Of a stretch of 64,000 nt of DNA, positions 20,037 through 29,528 are shown piece after piece. Position 1 is the stretch's first letter. Each line of letters opens with the position of its first letter. The stretch is from Thioploca sp. (GTDB lineage Bacteria; Pseudomonadota; Gammaproteobacteria; Beggiatoales; Beggiatoaceae): NCBI GenBank assembly GCA_030627235.1, contig DAOUSL010000004.1, positions 1 through 64,000 of the forward strand, given 5' to 3'. The position numbers and the translations under genes are program-made. The notes below the pieces were generated by a model. That model was given only the letters and a program-made list of their open reading frames with translations. It did not search any database and had not been told where the DNA came from.

Positions 20037-21809
20037 ATGGATAAAACCAAAGCTGGTTATACCTGGCAACAAATTATTAATATTGCTTTCCAACACAAAA
20101 AAGAAATTATTTTAGCTAATATAATAGCAATTATAGCCACAATTTTAAGTGTTCCTACCCCATTGTTCATGCCATTATTAGTGGATGAAGTATTACTTGA
20201 TAAGCCTGGTTTCATAGTAAATACAGTAAATTGGTTCTTTCCAACTAGTTGGCATAGTCCAATTTTGATTATCACCGTTATTACCATATTAGTAATAGTT
20301 CTAAGATTAATAGTGTTAGGTTTAAGAGTATTGCAAATCCGCCAATTCACTATAATATCTAAAGATGTAATTTATTGTATTCGTAAAGATTTAATTGGCC
20401 AATTACAAAGGGTTTCTATGCGAGAATATGAAACTTTAGGTCGTGGTGAAGTAATTTCTCATTTTGTAACTGACTTAGATAGTATTGACCGATTTCTTGG
20501 AAGTAGTATTGGTAATTTTTTGGTTGCTGTTTTAACTATTTTAGGAATTGCAATAATACTACTATGGATGCACTGGCAATTAGCCTTAATAATTTTATTA
20601 ATCAATCCATTAGTAATCTATGTTACAGTCAAATTAGGCCGTAAAGTTAGAATTTTAAAGAAAAAAGAAAATGCGGCTTATGCTGATTTTCAACAAAACT
20701 TAACAGAAACTTTAGAAGAAATTCAACAAATTAGAGCTTATAATCGTGAAAAATATTATTTGGGTAAAGTTATAGCTAATGCCAAGAAGGTTAAAAATTA
20801 TGCTATTGATTATGCGTGGAAAAATGATATTGCTAGTATGTTATCGATCAATATATTTCTGATTAGTTTTGAGGTATTTAGAGCTGTAAGCATGTTGATG
20901 GTATTGTTTACAGATTTATCCATAGGTCAAATGTTTGCTGTATTTGGTTATTTATGGATAATGTTAACTCCAATTCAATCAATCATTGACATTCATTACA
21001 GTTATCACAGTGCAGAAGCAGCTTTACAACGGGTTAACAAATTATTTACCTTGGCTTGGGAGCCAAAATACCCAAATAAAATTGATCCATTTGCAAATCA
21101 AATAACCAGTTCAATCCAATTACAAAATATTAGTTTTTCCTACAATAAAACGATTCTTGACAATATATCGTTAGATATAAAAACTGGTGAGAAGGTTGCT
21201 TTTGTTGGTTCTAGTGGTAGTGGTAAAACTACTTTGGTGCAAATTTTAATTGGTCTTTACACTCCTCAAGTTGGTGAAATTAAGTTTGATAATATTCCAA
21301 TTACAAAAATTGGTATGGATATAATCCGTCAAAACGTTTTTGCGGTTATGCAACATCCAGTGCTAAATGGAACTCTACGTTCTAGCTTAACTATGGGTCG
21401 AGAGTTATCAGAAGCTAAATTATGGGAAGCTATTGAAATATCTCAGTTAACTTCAGTAGTAGAAGATATGAGTAATGGTTTGGATACTATATTGGGTCAA
21501 CGTGGAGTAAGATTGTCTGGTGGACAACAACAACGAGTTGCGATAGCTAGAATGATTTTGGCCGATCCTAAAATTGTGATTTTGGATGAGGCCACTTCAG
21601 CTCTTGATATGGAAACAGAAGCAAAATTACACGTTGCTTTACAAGATTTTTTGCAGAATAAAACTACTATTACTATTGCTCATCGTTTAGGTACAATAAA
21701 ATCAGTTGATAGAATTTTTGTCATTGGTAATGGGAGAATTATTGAAGAAGGCAGCCATGCTAGTTTATTGCAACAAAATAGTTTTTATGCAAAGCTGTAT
21801 AATATATAA
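20037..21809 (+). CDS. ABC transporter, fused permease/ATP-binding protein
   Basis: 590 aa; N-terminal TM helices, GSSGSGKTTLVQ, LSGGQQQRVAIARMILADPKIVILDEATSALD. Confidence 0.92.
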   Translation: MDKTKAGYTWQQIINIAFQHKKEIILANIIAIIATILSVPTPLFMPLLVDEVLLDKPGFIVNTVNWFFPTSWHSPILIITVITILVIVLRLIVLGLRVLQIRQFTIISKDVIYCIRKDLIGQLQRVSMREYETLGRGEVISHFVTDLDSIDRFLGSSIGNFLVAVLTILGIAIILLWMHWQLALIILLINPLVIYVTVKLGRKVRILKKKENAAYADFQQNLTETLEEIQQIRAYNREKYYLGKVIANAKKVKNYAIDYAWKNDIASMLSINIFLISFEVFRAVSMLMVLFTDLSIGQMFAVFGYLWIMLTPIQSIIDIHYSYHSAEAALQRVNKLFTLAWEPKYPNKIDPFANQITSSIQLQNISFSYNKTILDNISLDIKTGEKVAFVGSSGSGKTTLVQILIGLYTPQVGEIKFDNIPITKIGMDIIRQNVFAVMQHPVLNGTLRSSLTMGRELSEAKLWEAIEISQLTSVVEDMSNGLDTILGQRGVRLSGGQQQRVAIARMILADPKIVILDEATSALDMETEAKLHVALQDFLQNKTTITIAHRLGTIKSVDRIFVIGNGRIIEEGSHASLLQQNSFYAKLYNI

Positions 21810-21851
21810 TAATCAAGATTTATAAAGTATTCAAGCTAATAAATTATTAAT

Positions 21852-22011
21852 TAGACATCGTTTCCTAAATACCGAAATTAATATAGATATGTATGATTGT
21901 ATTAACTGATTTGATGTAGGATGTAATGAGTTTACAAATTACATCTTGATGCAATTCCCTTCGTTCATTGCATCCTACATTTATATACACTTATTTTAGG
22001 AAAGATGTCTA
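21852..22011 (+). repeat. MITE/REPIN-like repeat, copy B (most complete)
   Basis: Ends TAGACATCGTTTCCTAAAT ... ATTTTAGGAAAGATGTCTA; core TGTAGGATGTAATGAG...TTCATTGCATCCTACA. Confidence 0.8.
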
Positions 22012-22039
22012 TTACATATTTACAAAAAGGAGAATTTAC

Positions 22040-23008
22040 ATGGCTATTTTTAGATGTAACAAATGTGGATACTTACGAGAAGTACCTAATCAGCATATTG
22101 ATAAAAAGGTTAAATGTCCAGTTTGCCAAAAAAGTATGCCAGTATATGATACTATTTTATTTATTAAAGATGTATTAAAACAGTATGTTACTATAAAGAA
22201 AGAATTACATAGTTTGAAACCTGTACCAACTACAACCAATATTTCTGATATGGATATTTTTAATACAACAGCCATGACAGAAAAAAAACAATATCAACCT
22301 ATTTTGGATTGGTTTAAAAGTAAAAATATTGAATTAGATGTAAATGAAAAAACTATTGATACTACTGGTTTTTTTGATGAAATAGCAGTAAAATTAGGTA
22401 AAAATTATGGTACGTTAAGAGTTGTAACTGATAAAATTAAACGTATCCAAAAAAAAGGTTATACTCATGTGACATTGGATTTATCTAATTATAATAAAGA
22501 AGCTGATCTTATTAGAGAATTTTGTGAAGAACTTTATGAATATGCTTTTGTTGCTAAATGTTTTTTTAACAGAAAGAAAAATATGATTCATTTAGATTTA
22601 CAAACTGCACAACCAATTGTCAATTTTTTTAATGGAGAATGGCTAGAATGGTTTGCTTTTATGGAAATATTAGCTTTATGTAATAGATATAAAATTGATT
22701 TTTCTGGTTTAAGAAGTTTTAAAATTAGCTTTCCTAACCAAGATACTAATGAATTAGATATATTCTTTTTAATAAAAAACGTTCCAATATTTATAGAATG
22801 TAAATCAGGTGAATTTCGACCTTTTATTGATAAATATACCAAAATGCGTAAGAGATTAAAAATAGATAAACAAAATTTCTTTATGTTAGTAATAGATTTA
22901 AGCGATGAGCAAATACAAGGTTTGACCAATATGTTTGATATTACTTTTGTTAATGAAAAAAGTTTTGTTAAACAAATATCAACATTACTAACAAATACTT
23001 CCGGATAA
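22040..23008 (+). CDS. Zinc-ribbon protein with C-terminal PD-(D/E)XK-like nuclease domain
   Basis: RBS AAAGGAG before ATG at 22040 (ORF-track start 21968 lies in the repeat); CNKCGYLREV...KCPVCQ; C-terminal ELDIFFLIKNVPIFIECKSGEF. Confidence 0.65.
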   Translation: MAIFRCNKCGYLREVPNQHIDKKVKCPVCQKSMPVYDTILFIKDVLKQYVTIKKELHSLKPVPTTTNISDMDIFNTTAMTEKKQYQPILDWFKSKNIELDVNEKTIDTTGFFDEIAVKLGKNYGTLRVVTDKIKRIQKKGYTHVTLDLSNYNKEADLIREFCEELYEYAFVAKCFFNRKKNMIHLDLQTAQPIVNFFNGEWLEWFAFMEILALCNRYKIDFSGLRSFKISFPNQDTNELDIFFLIKNVPIFIECKSGEFRPFIDKYTKMRKRLKIDKQNFFMLVIDLSDEQIQGLTNMFDITFVNEKSFVKQISTLLTNTSG

Positions 23009-23011
23009 ACA

Positions 23012-24775
23012 ATGAAGACCATATTCACTTTGATTTTATTAACTTTCAGTGGGATATTATTAGCTACTGATAAAATCGAAATAATAATTGAAGGTGTAGA
23101 AGGAGAAATATTAGACAATGTAAAAGCCTATTTAAGTATTGAAGAACAAAAAGAACACCCACGTCTATCAGTTCGTCGAATTAAGCGATTACACAAGCAA
23201 GCTCCTGAAGAAATAGAACAAGCTTTACAACCATTTGGTTATTATCGAGCTAAAATTACCACAGCTGAATTAGTCGAATCTAAACAAACAGATTATTCTT
23301 TATGGCAAGCAAAATATATAATTGAATTAGGAGAACCTTTAAAAATCCAAATTATTGATATTAATTTTCAAGGTGATGCTAAAGAAGATGACTTATTACC
23401 AAAATTATTAGCCAATTTTCCTCTCAAAATAGGCGATACTCTAGTTCATAGCAATTATGAAAAAGCTAAACAATTAATCAGTAGTTTTGCTGAGGAAAGA
23501 GGTTATTTTAATACTATTATTACTAAGCATAATATATATATTGATAAAGATACTTATACTGCTAAAATTGAGTTAGAAGCTGATACTAAACAACGTTATC
23601 GATTTGGAGAGATTACTTTTGAGCAAAAGCTATTTAAAGATGAATTTTTACAACGATTTTTAGCTTTTAAACCTGGTGATTATTATGTTGGTAGCAAAGC
23701 AATAGCTCTTAAGAACAATTTAATAGGTAGTGATTACTTTGCTACTGCTGATGTAAATATAAATCGTACTGTATTTGATAAAGATTTACAATTACCAGTT
23801 AATATTGTATTAACTCCTCGTAAACCTAATAAGTATACGGCTGGAATCGGTTATGGAACTGATACTGGAGTTCGAGGTAGTTTAGGTTGGGAACGTCGCT
23901 ATTTTAATCGTTATGGCCATCGTTTTTCGTCTAAACTGGAGCTATCTGAAATACGGCAAAGCATGACTAATCGTTATACCATACCGCTTAGTACCTTGGA
24001 TAGTTTTGTAGATATAACAGCTGGTTATCAGAATGAAACTACAGATATTAGTGAAAGTGAAGTTCTACTGCTTGGTATTAGTAAACATCATACTCGTGAT
24101 CTATTTGGAACTAAATTGAGCGAAGTCATTGGTTTAGAATATCGAGATGAAAGATTTGCGATTGGTAGTGATACTGGTCATGCTAAGTTACTAATGCCAA
24201 ATATAAATTGGACTTATATTAAAGCTGATAATCGAGTTTATGCTCTAAAAGGTTATAAAATTGGTTTAAATGTGCGTGGAGCAATGGATGGTTTTGGTTC
24301 TAATACTTCGGTGTTACAAACTCGTTTAGATGGCAAATTTATCCATAAACTATTTAAAAATAGCCGGATAATTCTACGTGGAGAGATGGGCAATAGCTTT
24401 GTATCCATCTTGGATGGAGATTTTCGAGAATTACCACCATCCGTCCGATTTTTTGCTGGTGGAGATCGTAGTGTACGTGGTTATGATTATCAAGCTTTAG
24501 GCCCAAAAAATGTAGAAGGTCAAGTGGTTGGTGGTAAAAATTTACTGGTGGGTAGTGCAGAATATGAACATACAATTATAAAAGATTGGAGTTTAGCAGT
24601 CTTTTATGATATTGGTAATGCTTATAATGATGTTACCGAAACTATGAAACATGGAGCAGGAATAGGAGTTCGCTGGCAATCACCAGTGGGTTTAATCCGG
24701 ATTGATGTAGCAGCTGCTTTAAGTGAAAATAGTACACCAGTTAGATTACACATTACTATTGGCCCTGATTTTTAG
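23012..24775 (+). CDS. tamA: Translocation and assembly module protein TamA (BamA/Omp85 family)
   Basis: 587 aa; POTRA region, RFFAGGDRSVRGYDYQALGP, GAGIGVRWQSPVGLIRIDVA. Confidence 0.92.
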   Translation: MKTIFTLILLTFSGILLATDKIEIIIEGVEGEILDNVKAYLSIEEQKEHPRLSVRRIKRLHKQAPEEIEQALQPFGYYRAKITTAELVESKQTDYSLWQAKYIIELGEPLKIQIIDINFQGDAKEDDLLPKLLANFPLKIGDTLVHSNYEKAKQLISSFAEERGYFNTIITKHNIYIDKDTYTAKIELEADTKQRYRFGEITFEQKLFKDEFLQRFLAFKPGDYYVGSKAIALKNNLIGSDYFATADVNINRTVFDKDLQLPVNIVLTPRKPNKYTAGIGYGTDTGVRGSLGWERRYFNRYGHRFSSKLELSEIRQSMTNRYTIPLSTLDSFVDITAGYQNETTDISESEVLLLGISKHHTRDLFGTKLSEVIGLEYRDERFAIGSDTGHAKLLMPNINWTYIKADNRVYALKGYKIGLNVRGAMDGFGSNTSVLQTRLDGKFIHKLFKNSRIILRGEMGNSFVSILDGDFRELPPSVRFFAGGDRSVRGYDYQALGPKNVEGQVVGGKNLLVGSAEYEHTIIKDWSLAVFYDIGNAYNDVTETMKHGAGIGVRWQSPVGLIRIDVAAALSENSTPVRLHITIGPDF

Positions 24776-24816
24776 ATATGATTAGATAGCACATAGTATT
24801 TTATGTCTATCAATAA

Positions 24817-24941
24817 TAGACATCTTTTCCTAAATAACGAAATTAATGTAGGATGTAATGAGTTTACGAATTACATCTTTCGAGTCACATTAACATGATT
24901 GATGCAATTCCCTTCGTTCATTGCATCCTACATTTATATAA
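24817..24941 (+). repeat. MITE/REPIN-like repeat, copy C
   Basis: TAGACATCTTTTCCTAAATAACGAAATTAATGTAGGATGTAATGAGTTTACGAATTACATC...TTCATTGCATCCTACATTTATAT. Confidence 0.8.
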
Positions 24942-24960
24942 CTATTACATAAGTGAATTT

Positions 24961-26070
24961 ATGACATTATCCTCTGAAGACAATTTACGCTTGAATGTAT
25001 TATTAGCAAACACTTTGCAGTCAATTAGGATTGATGAATCCAAAATGATTATCTATGGTTTATCAGAAAAAGGTGAAGCAAAAATTCATTTACATCCTAA
25101 CTGCCGACATGAAAAATATCTACGTCAAATACGAGAAGTAATTGCTAGTTATTTGCGTAACTCTTCTGGAGTATATCCAGTTTATTTACGCAAATGGGGA
25201 GAAATGGGCGAAACTCAGGATGAAAATCTAGCTCAATGGTTAATGTTGGGAGAAGATGAAGCTGTAGTAGCAGTGGCAAATGCTTCTGGTTTAACTCCAG
25301 AATTAGCTCGTCGAGTTTGGTGGTCTATGCCTAATTCTGATAATGCTCGTAGTATGCTCAAAAATCCTAACTTGATTGCTAGTGAATTTGGTAAGGAATT
25401 GGCTCAATATATAATTGAGTATCTGCCATTTGAAGAAGAGCAAGTTAATATTATTGAGTCTGTACGTTTGGTGTTGCAAGCTGATTTAATCTCTGAGGAA
25501 GCTTGTCAAAAATTATGGAATAGAACTAGAAATACTAATTCATATTTAATTGGTTTTTTATCGACTCGACCAAATAATTTACCTATACAAACAAATGAAC
25601 ATATTGATTTTAAAGATATTAATCTTAAATTAGCATCTCTAAAAGAAAATCATTTGGCTGCTCAATTAATTAAAATAACTTCTGCCACTGGTCAAAGTTT
25701 TTTGCATGTTTTCAAACAAATATTACACAAACCAAGCAATCAAGAAGTAGTTAATATTCTATTTGATGTGGTAACTAATTATTTTAGTAAGATATATCCT
25801 TCAGAATATCATGATGATATGACAATAAAAGAATTATTAGAACGAGCTGAAAAAACCTGTGATTCTGCCCAAGAAATATTGACTTTACTACCTGAATCTC
25901 GTAAGGCAATAACGGCTATGTTAGTATTATCTGGTCTAAATTATTCAATTTTACGGCCAATATTTTCTAAAACTACGGCAATTGGAAGCTTAATGCGTAA
26001 AAAATTACTTCCAGTCACTGAACCAATTCTTGAACAGATTAATATTTTACAAAATGAAAGAATTTTATAA
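24961..26070 (+). CDS. dsrS: DsrS-like protein (sulfur metabolism)
   Basis: True start probably ATG 24961 (upstream part of track ORF is repeat); LRLNVLLANTLQSIRIDESKMIIYGLSEKGEAKIHLHPNCR, VRLVLQADLISEEACQKLWNRTRNTNSYLIGFL recalled as DsrS-like. Confidence 0.6.
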   Translation: MTLSSEDNLRLNVLLANTLQSIRIDESKMIIYGLSEKGEAKIHLHPNCRHEKYLRQIREVIASYLRNSSGVYPVYLRKWGEMGETQDENLAQWLMLGEDEAVVAVANASGLTPELARRVWWSMPNSDNARSMLKNPNLIASEFGKELAQYIIEYLPFEEEQVNIIESVRLVLQADLISEEACQKLWNRTRNTNSYLIGFLSTRPNNLPIQTNEHIDFKDINLKLASLKENHLAAQLIKITSATGQSFLHVFKQILHKPSNQEVVNILFDVVTNYFSKIYPSEYHDDMTIKELLERAEKTCDSAQEILTLLPESRKAITAMLVLSGLNYSILRPIFSKTTAIGSLMRKKLLPVTEPILEQINILQNERIL

Positions 26071-26080
26071 AAATATATCA

Positions 26081-26235
26081 TAGACATCATTCCTAAATAA
26101 GTGTATATGTAGTATATGTAGTATATGTAGGATGCAATGAACGAAGTGAATTGCATCAATCGTGTTGACTCGAAAGATGTAATTCGTAAACTCATTACAT
26201 CCTACATAAAGTTTGTAATTAACTGTTATACTTAA
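26081..26235 (-). repeat. MITE/REPIN-like repeat, copy D (inverted relative to copy C)
   Basis: TAGACATCATTCCTAAATAAGTGTATATG...TGTAGGATGCAATGAACGAAG...AAACTCATTACATCCTACATAAAG; contains 3x GTATATGTA. Confidence 0.8.
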
Positions 26236-26241
26236 CTGTAA

Positions 26242-26556
26242 TTACTGCAACATATTTAACATTGTTTTATGCCAAAATTTTAGAGGAATCTCTCCCATTT
26301 TTTCTTTTAGACGAATCTTATCAATACAACGAATTTGATCAAGAAGAATTTTGGATTGTTTACCGCAAAAATAAATTTCTGGGCGGCAACCTATTGATTG
26401 CCCTTTGCTGGTAATTGGAGCTACTAAAACTCTTGGTAAATGCTGATTCATATCATCAGGGGAAACGATTAAACATGGGCGAATTTTTTTAATTTCAGTA
26501 CCAATGGTTGGGTCAAGTACTATCCAATATACTTCTCCCCTTTTTACCATTCCCAA
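26242..26556 (-). CDS. mazF: Type II toxin MazF/PemK family
   Basis: 104 aa; KRGEVYWIVLDPTIGTEIKKIRPCLIVSPD, RVLVAPITSKG. Confidence 0.92.
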   Translation of the reverse strand: MGMVKRGEVYWIVLDPTIGTEIKKIRPCLIVSPDDMNQHLPRVLVAPITSKGQSIGCRPEIYFCGKQSKILLDQIRCIDKIRLKEKMGEIPLKFWHKTMLNMLQ

Positions 26557-26792
26557 TCACTCTCTTCTGATTTTAAAGATTGAAAACCTTGCCAAGCATC
26601 ATTATCTTTCTCTACTTGGTAGTTGTCATACCAACCTTCTCTAATTTGAACTGGTGTAATAATGATAGATTTATCTTTTAATTCTATTTCTATCGTTTTT
26701 TCTATACCAAGAGATGCCAAAAAAGAAGCTGGAATAATTACTCCTTTGGAATTACCTAGTTTTCTAATTGTTGTTCGCATTATTTTTTCCAT
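26544..26792 (-). CDS. mazE: AbrB/MazE family antitoxin
   Basis: 82 aa; RTTIRKLGNSKGVIIPASFLASLGI; overlaps mazF by 13 bp. Confidence 0.92.
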   Translation of the reverse strand: MEKIMRTTIRKLGNSKGVIIPASFLASLGIEKTIEIELKDKSIIITPVQIREGWYDNYQVEKDNDAWQGFQSLKSEESDWEW

Positions 26793-26848
26793 AAAGTAAT
26801 AACTTAGTTATAACTATAGTCTAAAAAATGTTAGTTTGCAATATCTTG

Positions 26849-28864
26849 TCACAAATCCCTCTTCCCCAATTCCTCCAATTCCCCATCCCGCAAATGATAG
26901 CCAGTTTTGTCAATCAATCGTTTGGCTATTTCATATTCTTCATGAGCTGGTTTATTTAGGTCAAGATTTAAATTACCCCGCAACAAAGCAGCATCTACAG
27001 CATAAAGTTCCATGCCACAACGGTCGATTATTTCTTGGGCTTCTTCGAGGTCGGTTTGGGCTTGGGGAAAATCCTGTTGGTGGAGGTGAAATTTGGCTCG
27101 TTCTAATAGAAATTCTGGCATAAAATTGATTTTTCCTGCTTTACGAATCCCGGCCACAGCTTGATCAAATTCCTCTCTTGCTTCTTCAAAACGATTTAGG
27201 GCAAATAATGCACGGGCTATTGTTAGGTGATTATTAGCAATATCAAGAAGATTACGGCTACCATTCAATACTATTTTCAAAGCATACTGCCCCGCTCCAA
27301 AACCTTCTCACATTCCGCTGTATCTGTTGCTAAATCTAACAACAAGGCACAATATTGACTACCTGGCAATGAATACAACTTAGGGTATTCATTGCCATTC
27401 ACATTGAATTTTCTCAGTTAGTTCAAACTGTTCTAATGCAGACGCTAAATTTCCCTGTCGGTGCAGAACTGTGGCAAGTCCACTATTATTTACCATTTGT
27501 TGAAACTGATCATCTGTCCGTTCTGCAAATTCAATCGCTTGCTGGGCTACTTGTTTGGCTTTAGTCAGTTGACCAATTGGTAACAGTAAATCTACCAGAT
27601 TTTGGGCAGCTTTGGCTGCATCTTCCCAATCTTCTAATTTTTCACAAAGTTTTAAATGTGCTCGTCTCGGTTCAACGGCTTCTGCTAGTCGTCCTAATGA
27701 CATCAGATAAAATGAAGCTTCTGACAATAACCAAGCTTGATTTGCTTCCGATAAACCACTACTGACCGGTTGTTCCCAACCTTTAGGAAAGAACGCAGCA
27801 ATGGCGGTTAAATCTTGGGCATAAGCACCGAGTTTTTTTAGACTGTAATATTCATCACCTCGTTTAATACGTTCCCAATATACATCAAAATCAGCTTTAT
27901 AATATTCACCAGCCAAACAACCATGCTTCACCGCCCGATACAACGGCTCTAATTCTTGCAAAGTATCCGGATGCTTTTTATCTGGAACAGTTTGAAAATA
28001 TTCAAATAATACTAAATGAGCTTGTTGCCAAATGGCCGGATTTTGGGTTTTTAATATATCGCCAAAATAATTGCGTACTAACGGATGCGTGTCATAACCA
28101 TTATCTTTTTCCAACAACAAACCAATATCCTGTAAATCAATCAGCATAGCTTGCCAATCTAATTCATTGAAATCAGCCAATGATTTTGCAATTTCAGCCT
28201 TATCAAGCAATGCTTTCAATTCACCTTGACCCATTGGACGATCAAACAAACCCAATAAATTCAAAAAACAACGCTCAGGTGTATCGCTTGTCCAAAAATC
28301 AATATAAAACTGCATTACTCGCTCGGCATGATGAACCTCTGGTTTACCCTTTGAATGGCGTAATTTGAGTAAAGTTGGCAATTTAATATGTTGATTCACA
28401 TCACCCTTATAATACCTTACCAAAAAATTGCCCAACAACACCAAAACCAACGCATGACCACCATAAGCCTTCACCGCAGTCTCAAGCTCCGACTTTAAAC
28501 CCTCAACCCCCAAAGATTGCAACAATGCCACTCCATCATCAACCAACAAATTATCCAATTTCAACGGTTGATAACTGACACTATTATCTAATTCCAGCAA
28601 AGGCTGCCGAGAACTCACGATAACTAAAGAATATGCCCCCAAACCATGACTTATAATATCCCGCAACAAAGCCGCTAATCCAAAATCCTTAAACCGTCCT
28701 CCATCAACCACAACCGAATTTTGCAACGGCTCTACCCCATCCAACACTAAAATTGATGGATGATTCCGTAAAAGTTCCGCCAGCTTCCTACCTTTAACTT
28801 CCAAAGGCAGACCTGTCAGGTTTCCAAAACCTGACAGGTCTTCTTGTCTTGCAAAAAATGGCAA
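26849..28864 (-). pseudogene. Decayed STAND (NB-ARC/TPR-like) gene, 5'-truncated with two frameshifts
   Basis: ORFs 27389..28864 and 26849..27280 are one protein; the interval reads EYPKLYSLPGSQYCALLLDLATDTAECEKVLERG in a third frame; P-loop region missing upstream. Confidence 0.7.
28809..28841. repeat. Palindromic repeat inside the STAND coding remnant
   Basis: agacctgtcaggtttccaaaacctgacaggtct, read in frame as EDLSGFGNLTGL. Confidence 0.9.
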
Positions 28865-28977
28865 CGCTGCCTCAAAAAACTGAGTAGAAGAGGTCTGCGT
28901 ATCATGGTCCCCTGACTATAAAACGACCAACCAATTTAGCAGCAGGTTTCGGCAAGTGGTAAATATTAATTGTTTTT

Positions 28978-29010
28978 AGACCTGTCAGGTTTTAAAAACC
29001 TGACAGGTCT
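28978..29010. repeat. Palindromic repeat at the 3' end of the TIR-like gene
   Basis: agacctgtcaggttttaaaaacctgacaggtct; encodes the terminal DLSGF*. Confidence 0.9.
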
Positions 29011-29465
29011 TTTTTTATATAACGCTCCAATTCCGACCAAAACTGTAAATGTAAATCTTCAGTAGTTTTATAATTAGTAGGAAAATGCCCCAAATTCCAC
29101 AATTTATCCCAAAATTTAACCAAACTCTCCTGCTTGTCATCAGTTTCCTTAAAATAAGTAAACATTAATGGCTTATCATTTTTATTAAAACTATCCCAAG
29201 CCGTATCAAACTCCCCCTCAGTATACTTTCCAACCTTAGTAAAAAATAATCCCACAAATATATCACAAGTTAGAATCACCTTATTATACTTATCCTGCAA
29301 GCTAATTTTCGACATAGAATTACTGATGCTATTTTCCCATGCAATAACATCAATAAACACGTTCTTCCAAGCTTTACAACGCTGATAAATAAAACTCTCA
29401 AATTGGCGACGTTCCTTTTCCAATTCTTCCGACGAAGCTAAAAAAATAGTTATAGTTTTTTTCAT
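28992..29465 (-). CDS. TIR/DUF4062-like effector-domain protein
   Basis: MKKTITIFLASSEELEKERRQFESFIYQRC...CDIFVGLFFTKVGKYTEGEFDTAW; start reset to ATG 29465 because the longer ORF reads through a repeat. Confidence 0.6.
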   Translation of the reverse strand: MKKTITIFLASSEELEKERRQFESFIYQRCKAWKNVFIDVIAWENSISNSMSKISLQDKYNKVILTCDIFVGLFFTKVGKYTEGEFDTAWDSFNKNDKPLMFTYFKETDDKQESLVKFWDKLWNLGHFPTNYKTTEDLHLQFWSELERYIKKDLSGF

Positions 29466-29481
29466 AATTTCCCCATAAACC

Positions 29482-29521
29482 GGAGTGCAAATTTTAATTT
29501 GCAAAATGAATTTTGCACTCC
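29482..29521. repeat. Hairpin repeat GGAGTGCAAA...TTTGCACTCC
   Basis: ggagtgcaaattttaatttgcaaaatgaattttgcactcc; partial copy at 60595-60617. Confidence 0.75.
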
Positions 29522-29528
29522 TATAAAT

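Noticed and set aside
21968-22039. N-terminal extension of the PD-(D/E)XK ORF (MHPTFIYTYFRKDVYYIFTKRRIY)
   Set aside because: Lies in the MITE-like repeat; a good RBS precedes the internal ATG at 22040
24895-24960. N-terminal extension of the dsrS-like ORF (MIDAIPFVHCILHLYNYYISEF)
   Set aside because: Encoded by repeat copy C; internal ATG at 24961 starts the conserved sequence
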